Positions 47,426 through 56,524 of a DNA stretch of 64,000 nucleotides are shown piece after piece; positions within the stretch are counted from its first letter, which is position 1; each line of letters begins with the position of its first letter. This DNA comes from Cyclobacteriaceae bacterium. Lineage in GTDB: Bacteria > Bacteroidota > Bacteroidia > Cytophagales > Cyclobacteriaceae. Location of the stretch: the NCBI GenBank assembly GCA_026003355.1, contig BPHC01000004.1:124001-188000 (forward strand). Direction: 5' to 3'. The position numbers and the translations under genes were made by a program. Below the pieces are notes generated by a model that saw only the letters and a program-made list of their open reading frames with translations, was not told the DNA's origin and did not search any database.

Positions 47426-49585
47426 ATGAAAACAACTACTGTTACCCGAAGAGAATTTATACGGTTAACCGGGCTTGGCAGCGCGGCACTTGCGCTGGGG
47501 TATTACCTGCCTGCCGCAGGGCGGCCTGCCCATATCCTGAAGGTTGAAGCAGCCGAAAACCTGGGAATTGAATTAAACGCCTTTATCTTCATCGAATCTT
47601 CCGGTAAAATTACCATCATGAATCACCGGTCAGAAATGGGCCAGGGGGCCTTTCAGGTGGTTCCGCAAATGATAGCCGAAGAGCTTGAAGTTTCGCTTGA
47701 TGAAATCAACATAATATTTGCTCCGGGCAGCCAGACCAAATACGGCAGCCAGGTAACAGGCGGCAGCTCTACCGTGCGGGGTGCCTGGCGGCACCTTATG
47801 CGCATGGGCGCAACAGCGCGCGAAATGCTTATTGAAGCAGCTGCCCGCAAATGGAAGGTAAACGCAGATGAATGTTATGCCGAAAATGCAACGGTAATAC
47901 ACCGCGCCACCGGCCGCAAAGCCACTTATGGCGAGCTGGCAACCGATGCCGCAAAGCTGGAGCCTCCCAAAAATGTAAAACTTAAAAACCGGAGCGAATA
48001 CAAAATAGTAGGTAAGCCCCTGCCCCGACAGGACACGCCATTGAAGGTTAATGGCACAGCTGTATTCGGGCTGGATAAAAAACTGCCGGGCATGTTATAT
48101 GCTGCGGTTGAGCGCAATCCGCGCTTTCTGGGAAAAGTAAAAAGCTATGACGACAGCGCAGCCCGCACCGTACCGGGTGTAAAACACGTGTTCAAAGTGC
48201 AGATGGATGTGTTTTCGCACAAACGCGAGGGAGTGGCCGTTGTAGCAGATACCCTGTGGGCCGCCCTCGAAGGAAAAAAGGCGCTGCGCATTGAATGGGA
48301 TGACAACGGTTTTGAACACTATGGCACCGACCAGCTGTTTTCGCTTATGCACAACAGCCTTGGCCAGCCCGGCCTTACACAAAAAGCAGCCGGCAACTTC
48401 GACGCCTACTTCAGCAAGGCCAGCCGTAAACTGGAAGCCGTTTACGAAACCCCCTATCAGGCACACGCCTGCCTGGAACCACTTAATTGTATTGCCCATT
48501 TTAAAGGCAATAGCTGTGAAATATGGGGGCCTATTCAGGCACCAGACTGGATTCAAAGCGACATCGCCATGAAGTTTGGCCTGAAGCCGGAAAACGTAAC
48601 AGTAAACATGACCTTTCTGGGGGGAGGCTTCGGGCGGAAAGCTTTTACTGATTATACGTATGAGGCCGTGGCCATTTCAAAAGAAATCAACGCCCCCGTA
48701 CAGGTGGTGTGGACACGCGAAGACGACCTCACCCAGGGACCATTCCGCCCCGGTGCCGTTTACGAGTGCAAAGCCGGCCTCACCCAACAGGGGCGTATTT
48801 CGGCTTTTCAGGTAAAGATGGCCGCCCAAAACCTTAACCATCAGTGGCCGGGAGCCGACACCGAATCATACAACGACAGCACCACCGAAGGACTTCCCGA
48901 ACCCTACCTGAATACCATTCCGCACTACCGCTTTGCCGATATACCCCTGGCATCGCCCATACCGGTTATGTGGTGGCGAAGCGTGTATTCATCAACCAAT
49001 GCTTTTGCCTTCGAAAGTTTTATTGACGAACTGGCCCGGGCCGCCGGCAAAGATCCACTGGAATTCAGAAAGCAGCATCTGCCCGATGAACGCCACCGCC
49101 TGCTCATTGACCGGCTTATGGAAGTAAGCAATTGGAAACAGCGCGGACAAAACTCCGGCTATGGAGCCGCAGTAACCGAGTGCTTTCAAAGCATAGTGGG
49201 AGAAGTGGTAAAAGTTTCGCGCAAAGCCGATGGAAAAATAAAAATAGACAAGGTATGGGCCGTAATGGATTGCGGCTGGTACGTAAACCCCGATATTATT
49301 CGGGCCCAGGTAGAAGGCAGCATTGTTATGGCGCTGGGCGCAGCCCTGAAACATGCCACCCTCTTTAACGAAGGCAAGGCCGTTCAGCGAAATTACGACA
49401 CATATAAAATGCCCCGCATTAACGAAATACCCGACATTGAGGTACACATTATGGAGAATGACGAACGTCCCGGCGGGGTGGGCGAACCGGGCCTTCCGCC
49501 ACTTGCACCTGCCTTAACTAATGCCCTGTACGACCTGACCGGCAAACGCATCAGAAAGCTTCCGTTTAACCTGGAAGAATTTTAA
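47426..49585 (+). CDS. molybdopterin-binding subunit of xanthine dehydrogenase family, first copy (IorB-like)
   Basis: The 719-residue protein starts with a Tat signal (TRREFIRLTGLGSAALALGYYLPAA, twin arginine shown in TRREFIRLTG). It has the IorB-type duplicated N-terminal domain and molybdenum-site motifs NHRSEMGQGAFQV, GGGFGRKAFTDYTYEA, and the catalytic glutamate in GVGEPGLPPLAPALTNAL. It oxidises an aldehyde or N-heteroaromatic substrate with water-derived oxygen. The substrate is unknown. It belongs with the upstream Fe-S subunit and downstream cytochrome, and needs the cytidylated cofactor probably made by the MocA-like gene at 55876. Confidence 0.92.
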   Translation: MKTTTVTRREFIRLTGLGSAALALGYYLPAAGRPAHILKVEAAENLGIELNAFIFIESSGKITIMNHRSEMGQGAFQVVPQMIAEELEVSLDEINIIFAPGSQTKYGSQVTGGSSTVRGAWRHLMRMGATAREMLIEAAARKWKVNADECYAENATVIHRATGRKATYGELATDAAKLEPPKNVKLKNRSEYKIVGKPLPRQDTPLKVNGTAVFGLDKKLPGMLYAAVERNPRFLGKVKSYDDSAARTVPGVKHVFKVQMDVFSHKREGVAVVADTLWAALEGKKALRIEWDDNGFEHYGTDQLFSLMHNSLGQPGLTQKAAGNFDAYFSKASRKLEAVYETPYQAHACLEPLNCIAHFKGNSCEIWGPIQAPDWIQSDIAMKFGLKPENVTVNMTFLGGGFGRKAFTDYTYEAVAISKEINAPVQVVWTREDDLTQGPFRPGAVYECKAGLTQQGRISAFQVKMAAQNLNHQWPGADTESYNDSTTEGLPEPYLNTIPHYRFADIPLASPIPVMWWRSVYSSTNAFAFESFIDELARAAGKDPLEFRKQHLPDERHRLLIDRLMEVSNWKQRGQNSGYGAAVTECFQSIVGEVVKVSRKADGKIKIDKVWAVMDCGWYVNPDIIRAQVEGSIVMALGAALKHATLFNEGKAVQRNYDTYKMPRINEIPDIEVHIMENDERPGGVGEPGLPPLAPALTNALYDLTGKRIRKLPFNLEEF

Positions 49586-49609
49586 TGTTTTTTGTTAACC
49601 AAATTTTAA

Positions 49610-50029
49610 ATGAAACGCAACACCATGTACAGTAAATTTCTTTTATTACTTTCGTTTTTCGCATTTGCGCTCTTTTCCTTTCAGCAAAAAACACCCTACG
49701 ACCTGAAGGCCAGCATGGCACGTGGCGAACAGCTTTATGTAAGCTACTGCCTGTCGTGCCACATGGATCAGGGCCAGGGTATTGAAGGCGTTTACCCCCC
49801 GCTGGCCAAATCAGATTACCTCATGGCCGATAAAAAAAGAAGCATAAGGCAAGTTCTGTATGGTATAAGCGGAGAAATAAAAGTAAACGGAAAAACCTAT
49901 AACCTGGAAATGACCGGCTTTGACTTAACTGATGAAGAAACAGCCGATGTACTGAATTACATCCGTAACTCCTGGGGAAACAAAGGGGCGGTGGTTACCC
50001 CGGATGAAGTAAGAACAGCCCGGCAATAA
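49610..50029 (+). CDS. monohaem c-type cytochrome
   Basis: The 139-residue protein has an N-terminal signal anchor (MYSKFLLLLSFFAFALFSFQ) and one haem site, Cys47-Leu-Ser-Cys50-His51 in SYCLSCHMDQGQG, with Met101 (NLEMTGF) as probable axial ligand. It is periplasmic or membrane-tethered. It sits between the two hydroxylase modules, 24 bases after the first large subunit, so it is the likely electron acceptor for one or both. A second ATG at residue 6 would also preserve the signal. Confidence 0.92.
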   Translation: MKRNTMYSKFLLLLSFFAFALFSFQQKTPYDLKASMARGEQLYVSYCLSCHMDQGQGIEGVYPPLAKSDYLMADKKRSIRQVLYGISGEIKVNGKTYNLEMTGFDLTDEETADVLNYIRNSWGNKGAVVTPDEVRTARQ

Positions 50030-50062
50030 AGAATAACCAGGCGCACATTAAAACGTAAACCT

Positions 50063-50527
50063 ATGGCTGTGTTTCAACTTAACGTGAACAACCGATCTTA
50101 TGCGGTCGATGTGGACCCCGACACACCCTTGTTGTGGGTGCTGCGCGATGAGCTCAACCTGACTGGCACCAAGTACGGCTGCGGAGTGGCACAGTGTGGA
50201 GCCTGCACTGTACACCTTAACGGTAACCCGGTGCGCTCATGCACCCTGCCTGTGGCAGCCGCAAAAGGAAACATAACCACCATCGAGGGACTGTCGGAAA
50301 ACGGTGACCATCCCGTACAAAAAGCATGGATTGAACTGGACGTGGCCCAATGCGGCTATTGCCAGGCCGGTCAGATCATGACTGCCGCAGCCTTGCTGGC
50401 AAGAAAGCCCCAACCCACTGATGCCGACATCGATACAGCAATGGCCGGCAACATCTGCCGCTGCGGAACTTATAAACGAATACGAAAAGCCATCCACCTG
50501 GCCGCAACGAAAGGAGGTGCCAGATGA
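50063..50527 (+). CDS. (2Fe-2S) subunit of molybdenum hydroxylase, second copy (IorA-like)
   Basis: The 154-residue protein is a paralogue of the first Fe-S subunit: Cys40, 45, 48 and 60 ([16 protein letters not shown]), and Cys97, 100, 132 and 134 ([17 protein letters not shown]). The two proteins share long identical stretches such as LTGTKYGCG and [10 protein letters not shown]. Its stop overlaps the start of the second large subunit by 4 bases (ATGA), so it belongs to that enzyme. It has no signal of its own. Confidence 0.94.
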   Translation: MAVFQLNVNNRSYAVDVDPDTPLLWVLRDELNLTGTKYGCGVAQCGACTVHLNGNPVRSCTLPVAAAKGNITTIEGLSENGDHPVQKAWIELDVAQCGYCQAGQIMTAAALLARKPQPTDADIDTAMAGNICRCGTYKRIRKAIHLAATKGGAR

Positions 50528-52650
50528 AAACTGCACTTACCCGAAGAGATTTTATGAAAGTAAGCACCCTGGCCGGGGGAGGTTTACTGCTGAGTTTTCA
50601 AACCGGCAATGCATTGGCTGCGCTGCTGCCGAAAGATGCTGAGGTTTTTCAACCCAATGCTTTTGTATCTATTTCTCCCGAAGGCCTCATCACCATCATG
50701 GCGCCCAATCCGGAGGTGGGGCAAGGAGTAAAAACCTCGTTGCCGATGCTGGTTGCCGAAGAACTCGATGCCGACTGGACAATGGTTCGGGTAGAACAGG
50801 CCGGTCTGGATACCCGAAATTTTCAGCGTCAGGTTGCTGGAGGCAGCGGCTCGGTGCGCAGCAGCTGGGAATCTTTCCGTAAGGCAGGGGCCACGGCCCG
50901 GCAAATGTTGTTAGAGGCTGCTGCGCAGAAATGGGGCGTTCCGGTAAGCGAATGCATTACCCGCAACGGGTTTGTAATACACCAGCCTACCGGAAAAACA
51001 CTTAACTATGGTGCTCTGGCAACGGCAGCCTCCGGGCTGGAGGTGCCTCAAGAAGTGAAGTTGAAAGATCCGAAGGATTACAACCTCATTGGCCGGCGGA
51101 TGGTAAATGTTGATGCTTGGAACATCGTTACCGGCAAAATGCCTTTTGGCCTGGACACCCGCCGCGAAGGCATGCTTACGGCTATGGTGGCACGACCCAC
51201 ATTTGGCAAGAAACTAAAATCGGTTGACGATACCCGCGCCAAACAGGTAAAAGGCGTAAAGCAGGTTATTGTTTTCGATAACAAGGTCGCCATTCTGGCC
51301 ACCAACACCTGGGCAGCCAAAAAAGGACGCGATGCCCTGCGTTTGGAATGGGAAGCCGAAGGAACACCCGAAAGTACCGAAAACTACAACACAGCATTTG
51401 CGGAACTCATAAAAAATACTACACAGGAACCAAAGAGGAACGATGGTGACGTAAACCAGGCGCTGAGCCAGGCCGATAAAGTGCTGGAAAGTGTGTTTTA
51501 CGCACCCTTCCTGCCCCATGCACCCCTGGAACCCATGAACTTTTTTGCCCATGTGCGCGAAGATGGGGCCGAGTTGTACGGCCCAACCCAAACACCCGCA
51601 CGCACACGGACGGAAGCGGCACGCGTACTGGGGCTGCCGGAAGAAAAAATTACCGTGGGCATGTCGCGCATGGGCGGAGGTTTTGGCCGCAGACTCCAGG
51701 CCGACTACTCTGTAGAGGCTGCCCGGATTTCCAAACTGGCCGGAGTGCCCGTGCTGGTGGTGTGGACCCGCGAAGATGATATGCAGGGCGGTTATTACCG
51801 CCCGGCCGGCATGTACCGGTATCGTGCAGCCCTGAAAAACAACCAGCTTACCGGCTGGCACCTCATTGCCGCTGCCGCCAACTCGGCCAACGCTTCGCGC
51901 GAAAACAGCTTTCCGGCAGGCGTTGTACCCAACTTCCGCGTTGACAGCCACAATTATCAAAGCCCTATCACCGTTGGCCCCTGGCGGGCACCTAACCACA
52001 ACTTTATTGCCTTTGCAGAAGAAAGTTTTCTGGACGAAATAGCCCTTGAGCTGGGCAAGGACCCTGTGGCCTTCAGGCTCGAACTGCTGGAGCAGGCCAA
52101 AACCAACCCTGTGGGCCACGTAGCCTACGACCCCACCCGTTACATAAACGTAATAAAAACGGCAGCCGAAATGGGCAACTGGGGCCAACAGGGTGTAAAA
52201 GGAATATTCAAGGGCTTTGGCGCACATTTTTCATTTGGCACGTACGTAGCCCAGGTGGCCGATGTGTCTGTCCAAAACGGAAAGGTTAAAGTTCATAAGG
52301 TGTATTGTGCCGTAGACTGCGGCAGAGTTATAAACCTGAGCGGAGCCGAAACCCAGATTGAAGGAGGCATTATAGACGGCATCGGGCACATGCTGTACGG
52401 AGAAATTACTTTTAAAAGCGGTGAAGTGGAGCAGAAAAACTTCAACACCTACCGCCTCATCCGCATGCCCGATGCTCCCGAAATTGAAGTGCGCTTCATT
52501 AACACAAATGCCGAGCCGCAGGGCCTTGGCGAACCTGGTCTGCCGCCCATCGGGGCGGCTGTGGCCAACGCCATTTTTGCCGCTACCGGCAGTCGCATTT
52601 ACAGGCTGCCTGTACGCTTACCCGGAGAACATTCAAAAAGGTCTTTTTAG
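50524..52650 (+). CDS. molybdopterin-binding subunit of xanthine dehydrogenase family, second copy (IorB-like)
   Basis: The 708-residue protein has a Tat signal ([20 protein letters not shown]) and the same architecture as the first copy: [31 protein letters not shown] and the catalytic glutamate in [17 protein letters not shown]. The sequence differs from the first copy over most of its length, so a different substrate is likely. It is translationally coupled to the second Fe-S subunit. A terminator-like hairpin lies about 85 bases after its stop. Confidence 0.92.
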   Translation: MKTALTRRDFMKVSTLAGGGLLLSFQTGNALAALLPKDAEVFQPNAFVSISPEGLITIMAPNPEVGQGVKTSLPMLVAEELDADWTMVRVEQAGLDTRNFQRQVAGGSGSVRSSWESFRKAGATARQMLLEAAAQKWGVPVSECITRNGFVIHQPTGKTLNYGALATAASGLEVPQEVKLKDPKDYNLIGRRMVNVDAWNIVTGKMPFGLDTRREGMLTAMVARPTFGKKLKSVDDTRAKQVKGVKQVIVFDNKVAILATNTWAAKKGRDALRLEWEAEGTPESTENYNTAFAELIKNTTQEPKRNDGDVNQALSQADKVLESVFYAPFLPHAPLEPMNFFAHVREDGAELYGPTQTPARTRTEAARVLGLPEEKITVGMSRMGGGFGRRLQADYSVEAARISKLAGVPVLVVWTREDDMQGGYYRPAGMYRYRAALKNNQLTGWHLIAAAANSANASRENSFPAGVVPNFRVDSHNYQSPITVGPWRAPNHNFIAFAEESFLDEIALELGKDPVAFRLELLEQAKTNPVGHVAYDPTRYINVIKTAAEMGNWGQQGVKGIFKGFGAHFSFGTYVAQVADVSVQNGKVKVHKVYCAVDCGRVINLSGAETQIEGGIIDGIGHMLYGEITFKSGEVEQKNFNTYRLIRMPDAPEIEVRFINTNAEPQGLGEPGLPPIGAAVANAIFAATGSRIYRLPVRLPGEHSKRSF

Positions 52651-52969
52651 CAACCACCGATGTTATGCGTTTTGGAACAGCCCCGACAGGTATACCCATA
52701 TAACCTAAGCCCTCACCGGCAGGCTTGTCTGTCATAAAAGGCTGTGCGATTATTCTTTGCAGTACAGCCTTTTAATTGCCGGATACTGACCTGGTGAACA
52801 AACCCTGTTTTATAAAAATACCCCTGAAAGTCCGGTTATCTAAACAAATAACCAAATAAGTTTTCGAAACGCCTTTCATATAAAAAATTTTTACCGGCCC
52901 AACACCTCTTTGGCAGTCTTTTCTTCTATATTCGGGCACCTAAACCAATTAACCAAAACCTAAACCCTT
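52651..52969 (+). other. 319-base intergenic region
   Basis: No credible coding region is seen. It holds a hairpin (52736-52773) near the left end, and on the right a TATATTCG (52927-52934, one mismatch to the -7 consensus) about 35 bases before the subtilase start, with TTTG only 14 bases upstream of it, too close for a classic promoter. Confidence 0.5.
52736..52773 (+). terminator. terminator hairpin after the second IorB-like gene
   Basis: AAAAGGCTGT and ACAGCCTTTT form a 10-base stem around an 18-base loop, with a short T run at the end of the stem. It ends the hydroxylase transcript 85 bases beyond the stop. Confidence 0.55.
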
Positions 52970-54361
52970 ATGCAGTTAAAACGATTGCTTGTGCTGTCGG
53001 CCCTGGGTGGCCTGGCAGCCCTTTACTCGTGTATGGATGAAAAGTCCGTCATCGAAGAAACCTCAATCCGCCAGGAAAGCCGTAACCCCGCCTACGTTCC
53101 GGGCGAAGTACTGGTAAAATTTAAATCCGGCGCCTCAGCCGGCTCCCGCTCCCGCTCCGAAGCTCTATCGCTCATTGGTGCTCAGGTACGCGAAACCATC
53201 AGTACGCCTGCTATGGAACTTGAAAATGCCAGGACCGGCAATGCAGGCGAACTTTTACTTGTTGCTTCTGCTCTGGAAACCTGGGATGCCATCAACATCC
53301 TCAAAAACCATCCGGATGTTGAGTATGCCGAACCCAACTGGATTTACAACCACTTCGCAACCTCCAATGACCCCTATTATACCAATGGTTCGCTGTGGGG
53401 CATGTATGGCGATGCCACCAGCCCGGCCAATCAGTATGGAAGCCAGGCCGGTGAAGCCTGGGCAGCCGGCAATACCGGATCAAACACTGTGTGGATAGGT
53501 ATTATTGATGAAGGCTACATGTACACGCACGAAGACCTGGCCGCAAACGCAGGAACCAACCCTGGCGAAATTGCCGGCAATGGGGTGGATGATGACGGCA
53601 ACGGATACGTGGACGATGTGTATGGATGGGATTTTGCCGGAAATAACAACACCGTTTTTGATGGCACCGGTGACGACCATGGTACGCACGTGGCCGGAAC
53701 CATCGGTGCCGTAGGCGGAAACAGCAAAGGCGTGGCAGGGGTGGTATGGAGTGTAAAACTTATGAACGCCAAATTCCTCGGTTCTACCGGCGGCACCACC
53801 GCCAACGCCATTAAGGCCGTTGACTATTTTACCGACCTGAAGCTGCGTCACAACATTAACCTGGTAGCCACCAACAACTCGTGGGGCGGGGGCGGCTATT
53901 CGCAGGGTCTTTACGATGCCATAGAGCGTGCCAACCAGGCAGGCATCCTGTTTATTGCAGCAGCCGGAAACAGCACCAATAACAACGATACCAACCCCTC
54001 TTATCCGGCTTCCTACAACAACACCAATATTATAGCCGTAGCCTCAATAGACAGCAACGGCTCCATAAGCAGCTTTTCCAACTATGGGGCCACTACTGTT
54101 GACCTGGGTGCCCCCGGCAGGAGCATTTACTCAACCGTGCCGGCTAAATCGCGTGGCCGCATTGTTTCGGCCTACGCCAGCTACAGCGGCACTTCCATGG
54201 CCACACCGCACGTAACAGGCGGTGCTGCCCTCTATGCCGCCTCACATCCGGGAGCCACCGCCTCGCAAATCAAAAATGCTATTCTCAACAGCGTAGTGCC
54301 CACCTCTTCGCTGAATGGTAAAACGCTTACCGGCGGACGCCTGAATGTGAGCGGATTTTGA
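52970..54361 (+). CDS. S8 family serine peptidase (subtilase), lipoprotein
   Basis: The 463-residue protein has a lipobox (ALGGLAALYSCMDEK), a prodomain (YVPGEVLVKF to HPDVEYAEPNWIYN, about residues 42-125) and a subtilisin catalytic domain: Asp in VWIGIIDEGYMYTHEDL, His in DDHGTHVAGTIGA, oxyanion Asn in AAAGNSTNN and Ser in YSGTSMATPHVTGG. An acidic loop GVDDDGNGYVDD may bind calcium. There is no C-terminal sorting domain. It is an extracytoplasmic protease of unknown target, placed between the hydroxylases and their maturation genes. Confidence 0.95.
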   Translation: MQLKRLLVLSALGGLAALYSCMDEKSVIEETSIRQESRNPAYVPGEVLVKFKSGASAGSRSRSEALSLIGAQVRETISTPAMELENARTGNAGELLLVASALETWDAINILKNHPDVEYAEPNWIYNHFATSNDPYYTNGSLWGMYGDATSPANQYGSQAGEAWAAGNTGSNTVWIGIIDEGYMYTHEDLAANAGTNPGEIAGNGVDDDGNGYVDDVYGWDFAGNNNTVFDGTGDDHGTHVAGTIGAVGGNSKGVAGVVWSVKLMNAKFLGSTGGTTANAIKAVDYFTDLKLRHNINLVATNNSWGGGGYSQGLYDAIERANQAGILFIAAAGNSTNNNDTNPSYPASYNNTNIIAVASIDSNGSISSFSNYGATTVDLGAPGRSIYSTVPAKSRGRIVSAYASYSGTSMATPHVTGGAALYAASHPGATASQIKNAILNSVVPTSSLNGKTLTGGRLNVSGF

Positions 54362-54381
54362 TTTATTCCTCCTTTAATCGT

Positions 54382-54410
54382 AAAAGGGTTGCCCATGTGG
54401 CAACCCTTTT
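54382..54410 (+). terminator. strong terminator after the subtilase gene
   Basis: AAAAGGGTTGCC and GGCAACCCTTTT form a perfect 12-base stem with a 5-base loop (CATGT), followed by TAATTTTG. A-T ends on both sides could make it bidirectional. Confidence 0.9.
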
Positions 54411-54422
54411 TAATTTTGAAAA

Positions 54423-54713
54423 ATGTTTAAATGTGTTTGTCTGCTGGCCCTGGCCCTGGCATGGTGCCACGCACCCGATAACGACCTTCAGCTTACCGGT
54501 TACCTTACCCGTCCGGAGGCAACCACCTACATGTACGGCACCCACGCCCTCGAAAGCAGGGGCCGCATTGTGGCTGCCCTGAAAAGCGACTCAGTTAACC
54601 TGGATGCCTATACAGGGAAAAAAGTACGCATCACTGGTAACCGGGTACCTGGCTACCCGCTGAGCGGCGGCCCCGACCTTATTGAAGTAAATAAAATAGA
54701 AGCCGTTAACTGA
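54423..54713 (+). CDS. small lipoprotein-like protein of unknown function
   Basis: The 96-residue protein has a short signal (MFKCVCLLALALAWC, with a candidate lipobox Cys15) and a beta-rich body: LTGYLTRPEATTYMYG, GRIVAAL, VNLDAYTGKKVRITGN. The YxGKKVRITG pattern is seen in small OB-fold proteins. Function unknown. Its last base overlaps the first base of xdhC (TGATG), so it is co-translated with a molybdenum maturation gene, while a strong terminator separates it from the subtilase. Confidence 0.75.
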   Translation: MFKCVCLLALALAWCHAPDNDLQLTGYLTRPEATTYMYGTHALESRGRIVAALKSDSVNLDAYTGKKVRITGNRVPGYPLSGGPDLIEVNKIEAVN

Positions 54714-55879
54714 TGAAGGAGCTCAAAGCCATAGTAAGCGCCTGGAAAGCATGCCGGAAAGCAAACCAACGCTTTGCGCTGGCTACAGTGGTACGCGTAC
54801 ATGGATCAGCCTACCGCAGCCCGGGCGCACGCATGCTCATCTCAGATAACGGCAAATGGGTGGGTTCTATAAGCGGTGGCTGCCTGGAGGGCGATGCCCT
54901 GCGAAAAGCCCGTACAGTAATGCAGGAAAACAAACCCCTGCTCATTACCTACGATACACGCCAAGAAAGCAACCAGCAACTGGGCATTGGGCTTGGCTGC
55001 AATGGCGTTATTGATGTGTTGCTTGAACCGGTAATTCCCGGTAACACAAATGTATTAACACTTTTCGAAAACCTGTTAACCCGCAATGAACCCGTGGCCA
55101 TGGGCATTGTGCTAACCGGTAATGAATGCGGCAAAAAAATAACCCGCTATGGCGATGGTACAGTTTATTCCGAAATAACAGATACATACCTGAGCAACCA
55201 AATTGATAAAATTCTTGCCCGGTTGTTTACCGACCACCAAAGCCGCACCATGCAGGTAGGCTCCGAGCAGGTATTTGCCGAGTGGATTCAGCCCGCAATA
55301 AGCCTGCTGATTTTCGGTGCCGGATTCGATGCCCGGCCGGTATGCGCATTTGCCAAAATGCTGGGATGGGACGTTCAGGTTACCGATGAGTGTATTTCGC
55401 ATATTGCACCGGTATTCTTTCCGCAGGCCGACCGGCTTGCGCTGTGCCAGCGAACTTTTGTTGACCGCGAATTTAATATTACACCCTACACGGCATGCGT
55501 ACTCATGTCGCACAACTATGAATACGACCGCGAAGTACTGAAAAAAATTCTGCCCACCCCAACCCCCTATATTGGCCTTATCGGTCCGCGCAAGCGCTTT
55601 GAAAAAATGAAGCTTGAACTGGAACAACAGGGTATTGTTTTCAACACAGATCACCTGCACCGCATCCACGCCCCGGCCGGACTGGATATAGGTGCCGAAA
55701 CCCCCGATGAAATTGCCGTTTCATTGCTGGGCGAAATTCAAAGCAAGTTCACAGGCCGGTCCGGCGGTTTTTTAAAATACCGCTCCGGACCCATCCACCA
55801 GCGTACGGCCAAATCGGATGAGGTGTTCAAGCAGGTATTCCTTACCGGCGATAACCTTAGAAAAACCAGAGGTATGTGA
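54713..55879 (+). CDS. xdhC: XdhC/CoxI family molybdenum-enzyme maturation protein
   Basis: The 388-residue protein has the CoxI/XdhC N-terminal part (ATVVRVHGSAYRSPGARML, SISGGCLEGDAL, GLGCNGVIDVLLEP) and a C-terminal Rossmann fold (LLIFGAGFDARPVCAFAKMLG, LIGPRKRFEKM). XdhC holds the molybdenum cofactor, helps install its terminal sulfur and inserts it into xanthine dehydrogenase family enzymes. It shares 4 bases (GTGA) with the next gene and serves the two hydroxylases upstream. Confidence 0.94.
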   Translation: MKELKAIVSAWKACRKANQRFALATVVRVHGSAYRSPGARMLISDNGKWVGSISGGCLEGDALRKARTVMQENKPLLITYDTRQESNQQLGIGLGCNGVIDVLLEPVIPGNTNVLTLFENLLTRNEPVAMGIVLTGNECGKKITRYGDGTVYSEITDTYLSNQIDKILARLFTDHQSRTMQVGSEQVFAEWIQPAISLLIFGAGFDARPVCAFAKMLGWDVQVTDECISHIAPVFFPQADRLALCQRTFVDREFNITPYTACVLMSHNYEYDREVLKKILPTPTPYIGLIGPRKRFEKMKLELEQQGIVFNTDHLHRIHAPAGLDIGAETPDEIAVSLLGEIQSKFTGRSGGFLKYRSGPIHQRTAKSDEVFKQVFLTGDNLRKTRGM

Positions 55880-56493
55880 AACCCCAACCTGGTAACCTGC
55901 CACTAATACCCATTGTAATTCTGGCAGCAGGAGCCTCTTCCCGTATGGGTAAACCCAAGCAACTGCTAAGCTGGAACGGCATGCCGCTGGTTAACCACAT
56001 CATTCAAACCGCCGCTCAGGCAGGCACCGGACCAGTACTTGTTATACTGGGTGCCCATGCCGAAAAGATCAGGCCCGTACTCAAAAAAACACCGGCTATA
56101 GCTGTGATTAACAACAACTGGGATTCCGGGCCAGGAAGTTCCATTGCCACAGGAATTTCCTACATCATGCAGGCTTTACCCCAGGCAAAGGCAGCAATTA
56201 TTGCACTGTGCGACCAGCCCCTGCTAACTGCTTCGCACCTCCAGCAAATAGCTTCGGTTTACAGGCAGCAAACATCTGGGGTGGTGGCATCAGAATACAA
56301 CCAGATATCGGGCGTGCCGGCTTTGTTTGACAGACAGCTATTTCCTGCCCTGTTAAACCTGCCGCCTGCAGCGGGAGCACAAAAAATTATTGCAGCAGCC
56401 AACCCAGTTGTTACCATCCCCTTTCCGCAAGGAGCTTACGATATTGATACACCCAACGACCTTGAAACCGTAAGGAAAATTACCGCAAAGTAA
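55876..56493 (+). CDS. mocA: molybdenum cofactor cytidylyltransferase (MocA-like)
   Basis: The 205-residue nucleotidyltransferase has the signature LAAGASSRMGKPKQLLSWNGMPLV (part given: LAAGASSRMGKPKQ), then DSGPGSSIATGIS, ALCDQPLLTASHL with the metal Asp, and the C-terminal DIDTPNDLETV. MocA attaches CMP to molybdopterin, giving the MCD cofactor used by xanthine dehydrogenase family enzymes. Starts at GTG, overlapping xdhC by 4 bases. With xdhC it completes the maturation set for the hydroxylases. Confidence 0.92.
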   Translation: MKPQPGNLPLIPIVILAAGASSRMGKPKQLLSWNGMPLVNHIIQTAAQAGTGPVLVILGAHAEKIRPVLKKTPAIAVINNNWDSGPGSSIATGISYIMQALPQAKAAIIALCDQPLLTASHLQQIASVYRQQTSGVVASEYNQISGVPALFDRQLFPALLNLPPAAGAQKIIAAANPVVTIPFPQGAYDIDTPNDLETVRKITAK

Positions 56494-56524
56494 ATTCGCG
56501 GGGCAACCTATCTTTGCCTTAAAA

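Noticed and set aside
51214-52227. Minus-strand open frame of about 337 codons within the second IorB-like gene.
   Set aside because: It is antisense to a gene with clear molybdenum-site motifs; the translation has no known domain.
52736-52773. Hairpin considered as a small RNA or riboswitch.
   Set aside because: A simple stem with a short T run after a stop codon is best explained as a terminator; no conserved riboswitch core is visible.
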